A stretch of 64,000 bases of DNA from Chloroflexota bacterium (GCA_011523705.1 WTGC01000228.1:1-64000), one strand, 5' to 3'. Positions 27,556 through 36,737 are shown, numbered from the stretch's first letter. Numbers and translations are program-made. Notes: a model not told the origin generated them from the letters alone.

Positions 27556-30300
27556 GTGAATATGAAAAGACTTGGGACAGCGCTGATGCTTTTATCGCTG
27601 CTGCTGGCCGCCGGGCTCAGCAACGCTGACGAAGCGAGAGAGCGAGTTCTCGCCGACTTCGAGGTGGACGAGCTCTTTGAAGGGCGCGACCCATACAACA
27701 ACGCGATTGGCCATGCGCCCTGGGGCGATATCGCCGGCAATGTCGCGCTTTCGCTGGCGCAGATGGAACGCGGCGACCTCAGCTCCACCGTACTGGAAAT
27801 CAACTATGATATCGGCGCCTGGGGCGGCTTCACTCAAGCCTTTACCGACGGCGACAACTGGATCAGTCAAGACTGGCAGACCTACAATGCCCTGAGTTTC
27901 TGGCTCTATGGCAATAATACGGGCGGGATTGTTCAGGTGGAAATCTTCGACAATCGCAATCCGAACATCAGCGGCGACAGCGCCGAACGCTGGTATTACC
28001 GCATCGCCGATGACTACGAAGGCTGGCGGGGACATACCATCGAGTTCCGCAGCTTCCAACGCCGCAGCGATTGGCAGCCCGGCGGCGCGCCCGACGATGG
28101 CTTGGGCTTGGATGCGGTGTCGGGCGTGGCTTTCGGCTTCCCCGCTGGCACAGGCGCCCAAACCGCCTACCTCGACGATGTTCAACTGATCACGCTGGAT
28201 GTGCAGCCGCTGATGCTGGACGACTTTGAAATGGATGAGCTCTTCATCGGAGTAGATGACGCCGGCAACAATATCGGCTATGTGCCTTGGGGAGATGCGC
28301 CGGGCAATGTCGAGTTGAGCCTCTTCCAGGCAAAACGCGGTGGCCAGGAATCGGGCGCGCTGAACATGAATTTCGATATCGCGGCTTGGGGCGGCTTCAC
28401 CCACGTCTTCAACGACGGCGCGAACTGGACGAGCATGGACTGGCGCGATTACAACGCGATCAGCTTCGCCTTCCTGGGCAATAACACCGGCGGCGTGATT
28501 CAATTTGAGATCTTCGACAATCGCAACGCCGATCTCGCCGGCGATAGCGCCGAGCGTTGGTTTTATCGCTTTGAGGACGATGCTTATGGCTGGCGCTTGA
28601 TCGAGATTCCCTTCATCGATTTCCAGCGCCGCAGCGACTGGCAGCCATCCGGCGCGCCCGATGACGGCTTGGGGCTCGATGCCGTTTCCGGCTACGCTTT
28701 TGGCTTGCCCGCGGGCATCGGCAGCGCTTTCGCCATCATCGACGAGGTTCAGCTTGTCGTCCTGCAAGGCGTCGCCTCGCCGGAAGCGGCTATGGTCGAG
28801 GAAGTGGCCGCAGAGACAGCGCCGGAAGCTGTCGAGTTGCCGGCGGTCCCTCTGAATGAGGCTTTGCTATCGCCGCTTCCATACGCCGAACCGATGCTGG
28901 TCGCCGATTATGAAAGCGGCTTGCAATATGTGAGCCAGGCTGACGGCGCCGCTGTTGGATTCGTCGCCTGGGGTGATACGACGGCGAATGCGATCATCGG
29001 GACCAGCCAGATCATGCCCTTCACCGAGTTGGCGCTTCCCGACGCGAGCGCGCCCAATCAGATCTTGCGCATCGACTATAATATCGGCGCCTGGGGCGGC
29101 TTCACCCACGCCTTCAGCGACGGCAGCGGCTGGCAAAGCATGGACTGGAGCGGGCATAACGCCCTGCAATTCTGGCTCTACGGCAATGACAGCGGGCGCG
29201 TGGTCCAAGTCGAGATCTTCGACAACCGCCGGATGGACAGCAATGCCGATTCTGCTGAGCGCTTCTATTATCACCTGCTGGCTGACTACGATGGCTGGCG
29301 GCAATTCACCATCCCCTTCGCCTTTTTCCAGCGCCGCGCCGATTGGCAGCCCGGCGGCGCGCCCGATGACGGCTTCAATCTGGATGCCGTCTGGGGATAC
29401 GCCTTTGGCTTTCCGGCGGGCGTCGGCGCCCAAACTGCCTATCTCGACGAGCTAATGATTGTGGTGGTGGACGATCCGACGCAGGTGCAGATCAGCGCCA
29501 GCGAGATGGCAGCTGAAGTCGAGATCGACGAAAGCATCAGTTGGGTTTCGCGCGAGTGGGAGCTGCTCTGGTCGGACGAGTTTGAGGGCGAGGCCGGCGC
29601 GCCGATCAGCAGCGAATCCTGGACCTGCGAAGTGGGCGGGCAAGGCTGGGGCAATAACGAGTCGCAATACTACAGCGACCGCGTCGAAAATGCGGCGCAT
29701 GATGGCGCGGGCAATCTGGTCATCAGCGCGCGCGAGGAGACGCTGGCTGGGTCTAGCTGCCATTACGGCGAGTGCCTCTACACATCGGCGCGCTGCATCA
29801 CACAGGACAAGGTCGAATTCACCTATGGCCGCGTCGAGGCGCGGATCGACATCCCCAACGGGCAGGGCATCTGGCCCGCCTTCTGGATGCTGGGCGCCAA
29901 CTTCCCCGAGATCGGCTGGCCCCTCAGCGGCGAGATCGACATTCTCGAAAATATCGGCGAGAAGAATGTCGTCTACGGCGCCTTGCATGGACCGGGCTAC
30001 AGCGGCGCCGGCAATATCGGGCATGTTTATCGCGCCGATGTCAACTTCGACGAGGGCTTCCATGTATACGCCATTGACTGGGATGAATACGTCATTCGCT
30101 GGTATGTCGATGGCGAACTGGTTAATTTGACCAGCGTCAACGACCTGGAGGGGGCGCAATGGGTTTATGACCACGACTTCTTCCTGCTGATGAATGTGGC
30201 GGTCGGCGGCTATTGGCCCGGTTACCCGGATGAGACGACTGCTTTCCCGCAAGAGATGATCGTCGATTACGTGCGCGTCTATCAGTTGGCGGAGGAGTAG
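27556..30300 (+). CDS. secreted GH16 beta-glucanase (laminarinase-like) with three repeated binding modules
   Basis: Cuts internal beta-1,3 (or mixed-linkage) glucan bonds outside the cell. The 914-residue chain has a signal peptide (about 1-24), three repeats of about 190 residues (near 30-215, 220-405 and 446-640) each with ADF/DDFE, W-x-GF(T)-F-DG, VEIFDNR, AERWYYR and FQRRSDWQP blocks, and a GH16 domain from about 668. The catalytic motif E793-I-D-I-L-E798 is intact (nucleophile and acid/base). The repeats look like CBM11/CIA30-type jelly-roll sugar-binding domains; that assignment is tentative. The GTG at 27556 is chosen, 8 bases after AGGAGGG; an ATG two codons later is possible. A Pro/Glu/Val-rich linker precedes repeat three. 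Confidence 0.9.
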   Translation: MNMKRLGTALMLLSLLLAAGLSNADEARERVLADFEVDELFEGRDPYNNAIGHAPWGDIAGNVALSLAQMERGDLSSTVLEINYDIGAWGGFTQAFTDGDNWISQDWQTYNALSFWLYGNNTGGIVQVEIFDNRNPNISGDSAERWYYRIADDYEGWRGHTIEFRSFQRRSDWQPGGAPDDGLGLDAVSGVAFGFPAGTGAQTAYLDDVQLITLDVQPLMLDDFEMDELFIGVDDAGNNIGYVPWGDAPGNVELSLFQAKRGGQESGALNMNFDIAAWGGFTHVFNDGANWTSMDWRDYNAISFAFLGNNTGGVIQFEIFDNRNADLAGDSAERWFYRFEDDAYGWRLIEIPFIDFQRRSDWQPSGAPDDGLGLDAVSGYAFGLPAGIGSAFAIIDEVQLVVLQGVASPEAAMVEEVAAETAPEAVELPAVPLNEALLSPLPYAEPMLVADYESGLQYVSQADGAAVGFVAWGDTTANAIIGTSQIMPFTELALPDASAPNQILRIDYNIGAWGGFTHAFSDGSGWQSMDWSGHNALQFWLYGNDSGRVVQVEIFDNRRMDSNADSAERFYYHLLADYDGWRQFTIPFAFFQRRADWQPGGAPDDGFNLDAVWGYAFGFPAGVGAQTAYLDELMIVVVDDPTQVQISASEMAAEVEIDESISWVSREWELLWSDEFEGEAGAPISSESWTCEVGGQGWGNNESQYYSDRVENAAHDGAGNLVISAREETLAGSSCHYGECLYTSARCITQDKVEFTYGRVEARIDIPNGQGIWPAFWMLGANFPEIGWPLSGEIDILENIGEKNVVYGALHGPGYSGAGNIGHVYRADVNFDEGFHVYAIDWDEYVIRWYVDGELVNLTSVNDLEGAQWVYDHDFFLLMNVAVGGYWPGYPDETTAFPQEMIVDYVRVYQLAEE

Positions 30301-30334
30301 GGCGTTGGCAGCGCGAATGATTAGCTAAAGTGAC

Positions 30335-30360
30335 GCAGCCTCATCACGCGATGGGGCTGC
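30335..30360 (+). terminator. hairpin terminator after the glucanase gene
   Basis: The arms GCAGCCTCATC and GATGGGGCTGC (one G-U pair) with loop ACGC, followed by TGTCTCTTTGT. A near-identical hairpin occurs at 30864-30888. Confidence 0.7.
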
Positions 30361-30493
30361 TGTCTCTTTGTCACGAATGAGCCTTTAACATGACAATTGC
30401 CGAACCCTGGAAGAGTTGACGAATCTTACAGACCTGATACAGTTGTAACAGCATTGCAATGTTCTTTACCCAATAGACAGTACGGATCGCGGC

Positions 30494-30841
30494 ATGGCGA
30501 AACTCAATAGCGATCATGAAAGGCGAATCTCAACCATTGAAGGTGAGATGAAGTCGCTGGCCACCAAAGCCGACCTCGCGGACTTCAAGGTTGAGATCAT
30601 GGAATACGTCCGGAATGAGATCCAGAGCGCGATTCGAGCGCAGACGGAAGAGTTTCGCGCGTCCTTCGATAGATTCAGCGAGGCTTTGAATAAACAGAGC
30701 GAAGATATCCGTATATAGAGCGGCGAAATTCGCAATCTCGGTGAGAAGGAAAGCCGCTTCAGAGGCGCCGTGGACACGCTCAAGTACACCTTGCCTTTTC
30801 TCATCAGCATCATTGCGGTGTTGGTGGCGGTCTTGAAATAA
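30494..30841 (+). pseudogene. small coiled-coil plus membrane-anchor protein, broken by an in-frame TAG
   Basis: Translation from the ATG at 30494 gives a 74-residue, charged, helix-forming (coiled-coil) product that ends at TAG 30716-30718. Reading on in the same frame gives 40 more residues, first charged (SGEIRNLGEKESR) and then a clear membrane helix (LPFLISIIAVLVAVL) and a stop at 30839-30841. The layout, coiled coil followed by a C-terminal anchor, matches small bacterial proteins of about 110 residues. The simplest view is a point mutation to TAG near codon 75. The short form may still be made. No function can be assigned. Confidence 0.7.
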
Positions 30842-30863
30842 TCATCGGAAACCGAGCGGCAAC

Positions 30864-30894
30864 GCAGCCTCATCAGACGATGGGGCTGTTTTCG
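30864..30894. terminator. bidirectional hairpin terminator between convergent genes
   Basis: The arms CAGCCTCATC and GATGGGGCTG with loop AGAC, followed by TTTTCGTATTT on the plus strand. It separates the small broken gene from the aldehyde dehydrogenase gene, which ends at 30901 on the other strand. Confidence 0.75.
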
Positions 30895-30900
30895 TATTTG

Positions 30901-32478
30901 TTAGAGTCTCCCGTCGGTATACACATCATCCACCAGCCGCATGATCCCCAGCGGATTGGCATCCTTCAGCGGATCAGGCAGCAGGGCGTCCGGCACATTC
31001 TGGAAGGCGATCGGGCGCATGAAGCGGTAAATCGCGTTCATGCCGACGGAAGTTGTGCCTGGCGCGGTGGTGGCCGGGTAGGGTCCGCCATGCTGCATCG
31101 CCTGCACGACGGCGACGCCGGTGGGGAAGCCGTTCCAGATCACGCGGCCCGCTTTCTCGCGCAGCTGATGCAGCAGGTCGCCGATGTCCCCCAACTCGTC
31201 CGATTCGGCGTGGATGGTGCTGGTCAGGTTGCCTTCAAGGGCGTCGACCGTGGCGCTCAGATCAGCGCCGTCTTCGCAGACGACGAAGAGCGTGACCGGA
31301 CCAAAGTGCTCGACTTGCAGGCGGTCATCTGCGCGGATGGCGGCCGCGGTCGTTTGCATCACCGTATTGCTAAAGCAGAAGTAGTCGCTGTCGGCGATGG
31401 CTTCGCCGCCGGTCAAGACGCTGATTTCGGGATTGGCGACCGTCCGCCCCACTGTCCCTTCCAAGCCGCGCGCGATCGTTTCGTTGAGCAAAACGCCGGC
31501 CGGCGCCACGCTCATCTTTGCCGTGACGTCGGCGATGAAGTCCTGCGCTGCCGGGCTGTCTTGCAGCAGGATCAAGCCGGGGTTGGTGCAAAACTGCCCC
31601 GTGCCCATCGTGATCGAAGCGACCAAGCCCTCGGCGATGTCGTCAGCGCGTTGGGCCAATGCCGCACCCGTGATGACCACTGGATTGACGCTGCCCATTT
31701 CTGCGTAAACGGGAACGGGGCGTGGGCGGCTGGCGGCGGCATCGTAAATCGCGCGTCCGCCGCGAAGGCTTCCGGTGAAGCCGACCGCTTCAATGCCATC
31801 ATGCGCCACCAGCCACTGACCAACATCAATGCCGTTCCCTTGCAGCATGGAGAAGGTGCCGGCTGGGAAGCCACCCGCGGCGACAGCGGCGTTGAAGGCT
31901 TGGGCGAACATCTCCGAAGTGGCGGGGTGGCCCGGATGCGCCTTGACCACCACTGGACAGCCGGCCGCCAGCGCCGAGGCCGTATCGCCACCGGCGACAG
32001 CGAAAGCGAAGGGAAAATTGCTCGCGGCGAAGATGGCGACCGGACCCACCGGGAACTGCATCTGACGGATAGACGGCTGGCCCGGCTGCTCGGAATTGAT
32101 GATGGGGCGCAGGTAACTGCCCTCGCGCAGAAACGACCCGAAGGCGCGAAATTGCCCGGTCGTGCGCTCCCGCTCCCCGGTCAAGCGCGGGAGGCCGAGC
32201 CCCGTCTCGCGATCGGCGCAATCCAGCAACTCGTCGCCGAGCGCTTCAATCTGCTCCGCGATTTCGTCGAGGAAGTCCGCGATCTTCTCTGAAGAATAGT
32301 CGCGAATCTCTGTGAATGCGGCTTCCGCCGCCTCAACCGCGCGCGCTACCTCAGCAGCCGTCGCGTTGTGAAAGGGCAGGTCGGCAGTTTCCTTGCTGCG
32401 TGGATTGACGCTGAAGAAAGTTTCTGCGCCCTCGGCCGATGTCTCGCCGGCGATATAGTTGTAGCCCGTCAGTTGCAT
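30901..32478 (-). CDS. alpha-ketoglutarate semialdehyde (2,5-dioxovalerate) dehydrogenase
   Basis: Oxidises 2,5-dioxopentanoate to 2-oxoglutarate with NAD(P)+, the last step of oxidative pentose or uronate breakdown. The 525-residue protein has the long form and motifs of this aldehyde dehydrogenase group: AIFAASNFPFAFAVAGGDTASALAAG, VVKAHPGHPATSE, VGFTGSLRGGRA, the general base in EMGSVNPV, and the catalytic cysteine in GTGQFCTNPGL near residue 300. Its start is 3 bases after the stop of the DapA-family gene, so both are co-translated or co-transcribed. The pairing supports this specific activity rather than a general aldehyde dehydrogenase. Confidence 0.88.
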   Translation of the reverse strand: MQLTGYNYIAGETSAEGAETFFSVNPRSKETADLPFHNATAAEVARAVEAAEAAFTEIRDYSSEKIADFLDEIAEQIEALGDELLDCADRETGLGLPRLTGERERTTGQFRAFGSFLREGSYLRPIINSEQPGQPSIRQMQFPVGPVAIFAASNFPFAFAVAGGDTASALAAGCPVVVKAHPGHPATSEMFAQAFNAAVAAGGFPAGTFSMLQGNGIDVGQWLVAHDGIEAVGFTGSLRGGRAIYDAAASRPRPVPVYAEMGSVNPVVITGAALAQRADDIAEGLVASITMGTGQFCTNPGLILLQDSPAAQDFIADVTAKMSVAPAGVLLNETIARGLEGTVGRTVANPEISVLTGGEAIADSDYFCFSNTVMQTTAAAIRADDRLQVEHFGPVTLFVVCEDGADLSATVDALEGNLTSTIHAESDELGDIGDLLHQLREKAGRVIWNGFPTGVAVVQAMQHGGPYPATTAPGTTSVGMNAIYRFMRPIAFQNVPDALLPDPLKDANPLGIMRLVDDVYTDGRL

Positions 32479-32481
32479 GGA

Positions 32482-33402
32482 TTACCTCTCAGTCTTAACG
32501 GCGACTCTCAAGTCCAATTCGTCAACTATAGCAAAGAATGCGGGCAAATCACATTCGTCGAAATCGATCGTCGGTCGTCGCACGGTGGCGCTGTGTATCG
32601 CGCCGTAGCGCTTCATCAAGTGCTTGCGCATGTGCAGCGAATATTCGTGACCCTGGCCCGAGACGGCTCGTGTCATGGGCGCGCCATTCAAGATGATCGC
32701 CTCGGCGGCATCGGTTTCGCCGCGCTTCCACTGGTCCCAAGCCGCCAAGAATAGCTCGTTGAAGCCGACGCCCGGGATCAAGCCGGCAGCGCCATTGCGC
32801 AATTCTTCGAGCACGGAGATGCCGCCGCCACCGCCGAACATCTTGCGGTCCTCCGGGAGCAGCGGCTTGAGCTCGCGCATTTTCGCCGCCGATCCCGGTC
32901 CTTCTAGCTTGTAATACAAAACGTTAGGCGCGCGGTCGGCAATTTCGGCGAGCGCCTCCGCCGGCAGTTCGGTGTGGCGATATTGCGGTATATGGGGCGC
33001 TTGCTGGAGGATGATCGGCACATCAGTCGCCTTGCCGAGCGCGACGTAGAATTCCACCAGCGCCCCCGCGCCATTGTCCATCGTGGCCGGCGGCAATGTC
33101 ATCAAGGCGACTGGCTGATAGTCTGCGAATTGACGCGCTTGCTGCAATGCAACTTCGGTGCTCGCGGGAGCGATGCCGATCACCAAGGGCAGGCCCCTCG
33201 CCAACTCGCTCGCGACAATCTCGACCGTCTGCCGGCGCTCATCATCGCTCAGCTTATAGGCTTCGCTGGCGAATCCGTTGATGCCAATCGCGTGGACGCC
33301 GCCGTCGACTTCAAAGCGAACAATGTTGCGCAAGCCGTCGGCGTCGATGTCGCCCCTGTCGTCAAAGGGCGTGAACAGAATAGGAGCGATGCCTTCAAGC
33401 AT
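32482..33402 (-). CDS. DapA-family 2-keto-3-deoxy sugar acid dehydratase or aldolase
   Basis: A 306-residue class I (Schiff base) TIM-barrel enzyme. The catalytic lysine is in YYKLEGPG near residue 167, and the GxNGFASEAYKLSDDER and GIGAP-like segments are in their usual places. With the ketoglutarate semialdehyde dehydrogenase 3 bases downstream, the best guess is dehydration of 2-keto-3-deoxy-pentonate (or the hexarate equivalent) to 2,5-dioxopentanoate. An aldolase splitting 2-keto-3-deoxy-gluconate is the alternative. The family is certain; the substrate is inferred from the neighbour. Confidence 0.85.
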   Translation of the reverse strand: MLEGIAPILFTPFDDRGDIDADGLRNIVRFEVDGGVHAIGINGFASEAYKLSDDERRQTVEIVASELARGLPLVIGIAPASTEVALQQARQFADYQPVALMTLPPATMDNGAGALVEFYVALGKATDVPIILQQAPHIPQYRHTELPAEALAEIADRAPNVLYYKLEGPGSAAKMRELKPLLPEDRKMFGGGGGISVLEELRNGAAGLIPGVGFNELFLAAWDQWKRGETDAAEAIILNGAPMTRAVSGQGHEYSLHMRKHLMKRYGAIHSATVRRPTIDFDECDLPAFFAIVDELDLRVAVKTER

Positions 33403-33497
33403 GGGCTTCTCCCTGGCGGAAGGAACAGTTGACAGACATAGCCTATCGTATGCCAGTTCGGATTTCCACTGCCTGAATCGTGGGGAAAGTCAGGGGC

Positions 33498-33540
33498 GGG
33501 CGACTCGCAGCCGCGCGTAGACACTGCGGGTCAGTCGCCC
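33498..33540. repeat. dispersed palindrome with core, reverse orientation
   Basis: Arms GGGCGACT and AGTCGCCC followed by CTACA, with a CGCGTAGACACT segment inside (the complement of the AGTGTCTACGCG core). Confidence 0.75.
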
Positions 33541-33594
33541 CTACAGCGCACTACGTGAATCTGGTTCGTTGAATCTGTGCCGGCGATCAGCGTC

Positions 33595-33660
33595 GGCGGT
33601 CAGTGTCTACGCGACCTGCGCGTTCCTCTGTGCCCTCTGTGTCCTCTGTGGTGAGAAAAA
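33595..33660. repeat. core repeat plus CCTCTGTG motif
   Basis: TCAGTGTCTACGCGACC at 33600-33616 is identical to 40041-40057. It is followed at 33621-33660 by a run of CCTCTGTG-type units ending in CTCTGTGGTGAGAAA, related to the CTCGGTG...CTCGGTGGT motif found elsewhere in this window. Confidence 0.65.
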
Positions 33661-33685
33661 CTTGGCTATGTTCGCTAAACGGTCG

Positions 33686-34840
33686 TCAACTCTCGTGGCG
33701 GAACTGGGGAATCTCAACGCGGGCGCCACCATTCATCGCCGACTCGTGCGCGCAGACACCAGCCGCAGTCCAGGCGGCTGTCGTAATCGCATCCGGCCAA
33801 GGCGGCCGTTCTTCAATGATGCTGCTGACTAATTCATGCACCAAGTGCGGGTGCGAGCCGCCATGCCCGCCGCCATGCAAGAAAGACAAATGCATCTGCG
33901 TTTCGTCGTAGACGCCGCGCTGGGTGAAGCGCGCGATCTCCGGCGGCAGCAAGTCTTGGCGGTCGGGCACGTCGATGCGCTCGGCCGTAATATCGTTGCC
34001 GCGCCCCCAATGCGTGACCACCGGCTTCATGCGAAAGACGACCGGCGGCTCGTCTTCGATCTGCTCCCACTCGAATGTCGCCTTCTCGCCGTAAACATTG
34101 AAGCTCTCGGTGTAGCCGCGCGCCGTGTGGAAGAGGCTGCGCGTGATCTCGGCCGCTAGCGGCGGATCGCTGTTGAGTTCGTAGATGGCGGTTTCGATCG
34201 GGAAGGGATTGCCGTACTGCTCGTGCAATTCGGGGCGCATCACGCCCGAGCCGAAGCAGTGCACCGCCTTCGCTTGCGTCTCCGCCAGCGCTAGAACCGG
34301 CGACACCGCATGAGTCGCGTAGTGCATCGGTGGCAAGCCCATCCAATAGGGCGGCCAATATTCCATATCCTGATAATGCGCGCCCCGCAAGAACTGGATG
34401 CGGCCGATCTCGCCATTTTTGATCATCTCCTGCACGTGCAGAAAGCGCCGCGTGTAGACCGCCGTTTCCATGCCCATATAGCTTTTGCCGCTCTCGCGCT
34501 GAGCCGCGACAATCGAGTTAAGATCAGCGATGCTGGTCGCCATCGGCACCGTGCAGGCACAATGCTTGCCCGCATTGAGAACGGCGACGGACTGCTCGGC
34601 ATGGACCGGGATCGGCGTGACCAGATGCACAGCGTCGATGCTGTCGTCGGCGAGCACCTCATCCAGGTCGAGGACGCGCTTCTCGACTTCAAAGCGGTCG
34701 CCGATTTTTTGCAGGACTTCGGGATCGGAATCGCAGATGGTCAGGCTTTCGACATTGGGATGATGCTGGAAGATGGGCACGAATTCAGCGCCGAAGCTGA
34801 GCCCGGCGAGGGCGACGTTGATTCTGCGAGATGCGGTCAT
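33686..34840 (-). CDS. Gfo/Idh/MocA-family NAD(P)-dependent oxidoreductase
   Basis: A 384-residue sugar or sugar-acid dehydrogenase. The N-terminal Rossmann fold is seen as NVALAGLSFGAEFVP near residues 8-22 (a looser glycine motif than usual), with DAVHLVTPIPVHAEQSVAVLNAGKH near 70 and the family's usual CTVPMATS in place of EKP, so the conserved catalytic lysine of the EKP motif is missing; this occurs in some subfamilies. A zinc- or substrate-binding histidine-rich part follows (HYATHAVSPVL). It lies between the DapA-family gene and the sugar importer on the same strand and probably acts on the imported sugar. Confidence 0.85.
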   Translation of the reverse strand: MTASRRINVALAGLSFGAEFVPIFQHHPNVESLTICDSDPEVLQKIGDRFEVEKRVLDLDEVLADDSIDAVHLVTPIPVHAEQSVAVLNAGKHCACTVPMATSIADLNSIVAAQRESGKSYMGMETAVYTRRFLHVQEMIKNGEIGRIQFLRGAHYQDMEYWPPYWMGLPPMHYATHAVSPVLALAETQAKAVHCFGSGVMRPELHEQYGNPFPIETAIYELNSDPPLAAEITRSLFHTARGYTESFNVYGEKATFEWEQIEDEPPVVFRMKPVVTHWGRGNDITAERIDVPDRQDLLPPEIARFTQRGVYDETQMHLSFLHGGGHGGSHPHLVHELVSSIIEERPPWPDAITTAAWTAAGVCAHESAMNGGARVEIPQFRHES

Positions 34841-34872
34841 GGTTGTTATTCCCGTGCTACGTTAAATGAATC

Positions 34873-34944
34873 GGGCGAGTCACCGCCTCGCCCCTACAAT
34901 GTCCATATATATCGGAAAATGTAGGAGCGACCCTTGGGTCGCCC
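34873..34944. repeat. two dispersed palindromes
   Basis: 34873-34893: GGGCGAG and CTCGCCC around a GC-rich loop, followed by CCTACA. 34924-34944: GGAGCGACCC-TT-GGGTCGCCC, preceded by GTA. They face opposite ways, between the oxidoreductase gene and the MalG-type permease gene. Confidence 0.75.
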
Positions 34945-34971
34945 TCTAGTATCCCATAATCTGTCTTCCCG

Positions 34972-35820
34972 CTACCCCTGCACCGCGCCTAAGGTGATGC
35001 CTTCCACCAACTGCCTCTGCGTCAGCATCAGCAGCGGCACCAGCGGAAGCAAGACAAACATGCCGGCGGTCGCCACCAAATCGAGATTGCTCGATTGGTA
35101 ATCGGCTTCGCGCGGCGGAATGGTATACAGTTTCGTCGTCAGCACTTGGGTATCGGGCGATGTCGACAGGGTGAAGACGAAGAGGAATTCGTTCCAGCCG
35201 CCGATGAAAAGCAGCAGGAAGCTGACGAAGACGCCCGGCATGGCGATGGGCATGATGATGCGGAAGAGCGTCATGAAGCGCCCGGCGCCATCAATCGCGG
35301 CCGCGTCATCCAGCTCGCGCGGGATGGCGTTGAAATAGGCGAATTGCAGCAGTGTCGCCAACGGCATGCCGCCAGCGGTGAAGACGAGTATGAGTCCGAT
35401 ATGCGTATCGAGCAGGTTGAACTGAAGATAAGCGATGAAAATGGGTCCCAGCGTGACCATGGCCGGAACCGCCATGCTGGCGACCAGCAGACTGTACATC
35501 AATGTGCGCCCGCGGAAGCTGCCGCGGCTGAAAGCGTAAGCCGCCATCGCGCCCAGCATCGTCGCGGCCAAGCCCGAGCCGCCGGCCAAAATAAGCGTGT
35601 TGCGCAAGGTCAGCCAGAAATCCCAAGCGCGCGCCATGAAGGGGTAGTTCTCCAGGGTCGGGTAGCGGGGAATAATCGTCGGCGGGATGCGGTTGACCTC
35701 GCCGACTGACTTGAATGAGGTAAGCGCCATAAACAGCACAGGAAAAACCAGGCCGACCAAGACGATGACCAGCAGGGTGTATAGCAAGGCATTACGTAGA
35801 CGCCGCCGCTGATGAATCAT
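34972..35820 (-). CDS. sugar ABC transporter permease (MalG type)
   Basis: A 282-residue CUT1 membrane subunit with six helices, the docking loop DDAAAIDGAGRFMTLFRI near residue 188 and a C-terminal RQLVEGITLGAVQG. The start ATG overlaps the stop of the MalF-type gene (ATGA), which fixes it; a longer open frame extends far upstream in the wrong frame for the neighbour and is not real. Confidence 0.9.
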   Translation of the reverse strand: MIHQRRRLRNALLYTLLVIVLVGLVFPVLFMALTSFKSVGEVNRIPPTIIPRYPTLENYPFMARAWDFWLTLRNTLILAGGSGLAATMLGAMAAYAFSRGSFRGRTLMYSLLVASMAVPAMVTLGPIFIAYLQFNLLDTHIGLILVFTAGGMPLATLLQFAYFNAIPRELDDAAAIDGAGRFMTLFRIIMPIAMPGVFVSFLLLFIGGWNEFLFVFTLSTSPDTQVLTTKLYTIPPREADYQSSNLDLVATAGMFVLLPLVPLLMLTQRQLVEGITLGAVQG

Positions 35821-36737
35821 CAGATCTCCCGCGAACGATACAAGAGCCAGGCGAAAATGGCGCCGATGACGATGGTCAACAAAAGCAGCACGATATTGAC
35901 CGCCGAGCCGTAGCCGTAGCGCAGCTGCTGGAAAAAGCGTTCGAAGGTATAGAGCGCCAGGGTCTTGGTGGCGCTGCCCGGTCCGCCGCGCGTCAAGCCA
36001 TAAATCTGCTCGAAGGTCTGCACCTCGGCCATGGCGCGCAGCAGCAGCACAAGGTAGATGGCTGGCTTGAGCAAGGGAAGCGTCACATACCAGAAACGCT
36101 GCAGGGTATTGGCGCCGTCGACAGCGGCCGCCTCCAATACTTCTTTGGACAGCGAGCCGATCGCCGCCATGAAGATCAGCGCGACCCAGGAGACGTTCTT
36201 CCACACCGTCATCACAATCACGGAGAAGCGGGCCGTTTCGGCATCGCTCAGCCAGCGCACGGCGGCGTTGCCAAAGCCAAGCTCTTGCAGGATCGCGTTC
36301 AGAATGCCGCCGTCTTCGAAGTATAGAATCCGAAAGGCGACCGCCGCCAGCATGGGCGCGACCACCCAAGGCAGCAGCATGATGAAATTGCTCAGCCAGC
36401 GCAGGCGCAGGTTCTGCATCAGGAGCACGGCGATGCCCAAACCGATGACGGTTTCCGCCACCGCGGAAGCGCCGGTGTAGAGCAGGGTCCAGCCCAGGCT
36501 GCCGATCAGCGTGGCGTCACGCGTGAGGCTCTCGTAGTTGCGCAGGCCGATGTATTTCCCGCCCATGATGGTGCGATTGGTGAAGCTGATGAGCACCGTC
36601 TGGATGATGGGAATGACGGTATAGATCATGCGCAACAGAAATGCCGGCAGCACCAGCACATAAAAAACAGCATATCGGCTGGCGAATATATCTTGCAGGC
36701 GGCTCTGCGGCGCTGACGTTGCTTTGGCTTGCGCCAT
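35820..36737 (-). CDS. sugar ABC transporter permease (MalF type)
   Basis: A 305-residue CUT1 membrane subunit; docking loop LEAAAVDGANTLQRFWYV near residue 200, and six helices. The ATG at 36737 has AGGAAA about 8 bases before it; a start nine codons further up has no such site. It is translationally coupled to the MalG-type gene that follows. No ATPase gene is linked. Confidence 0.9.
   Translation of the reverse strand: MAQAKATSAPQSRLQDIFASRYAVFYVLVLPAFLLRMIYTVIPIIQTVLISFTNRTIMGGKYIGLRNYESLTRDATLIGSLGWTLLYTGASAVAETVIGLGIAVLLMQNLRLRWLSNFIMLLPWVVAPMLAAVAFRILYFEDGGILNAILQELGFGNAAVRWLSDAETARFSVIVMTVWKNVSWVALIFMAAIGSLSKEVLEAAAVDGANTLQRFWYVTLPLLKPAIYLVLLLRAMAEVQTFEQIYGLTRGGPGSATKTLALYTFERFFQQLRYGYGSAVNIVLLLLTIVIGAIFAWLLYRSREI

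Noticed and set aside
30880-32292. 470-codon open frame on the plus strand opposite the aldehyde dehydrogenase
   Set aside because: Shadow of a gene with all catalytic motifs; the frame has no family features and no ribosome-binding site.
33569-33911. Open frames of 87 and 102 codons near 33.6-33.9 kb
   Set aside because: They cover repeats and then the antisense of the oxidoreductase C-terminus.
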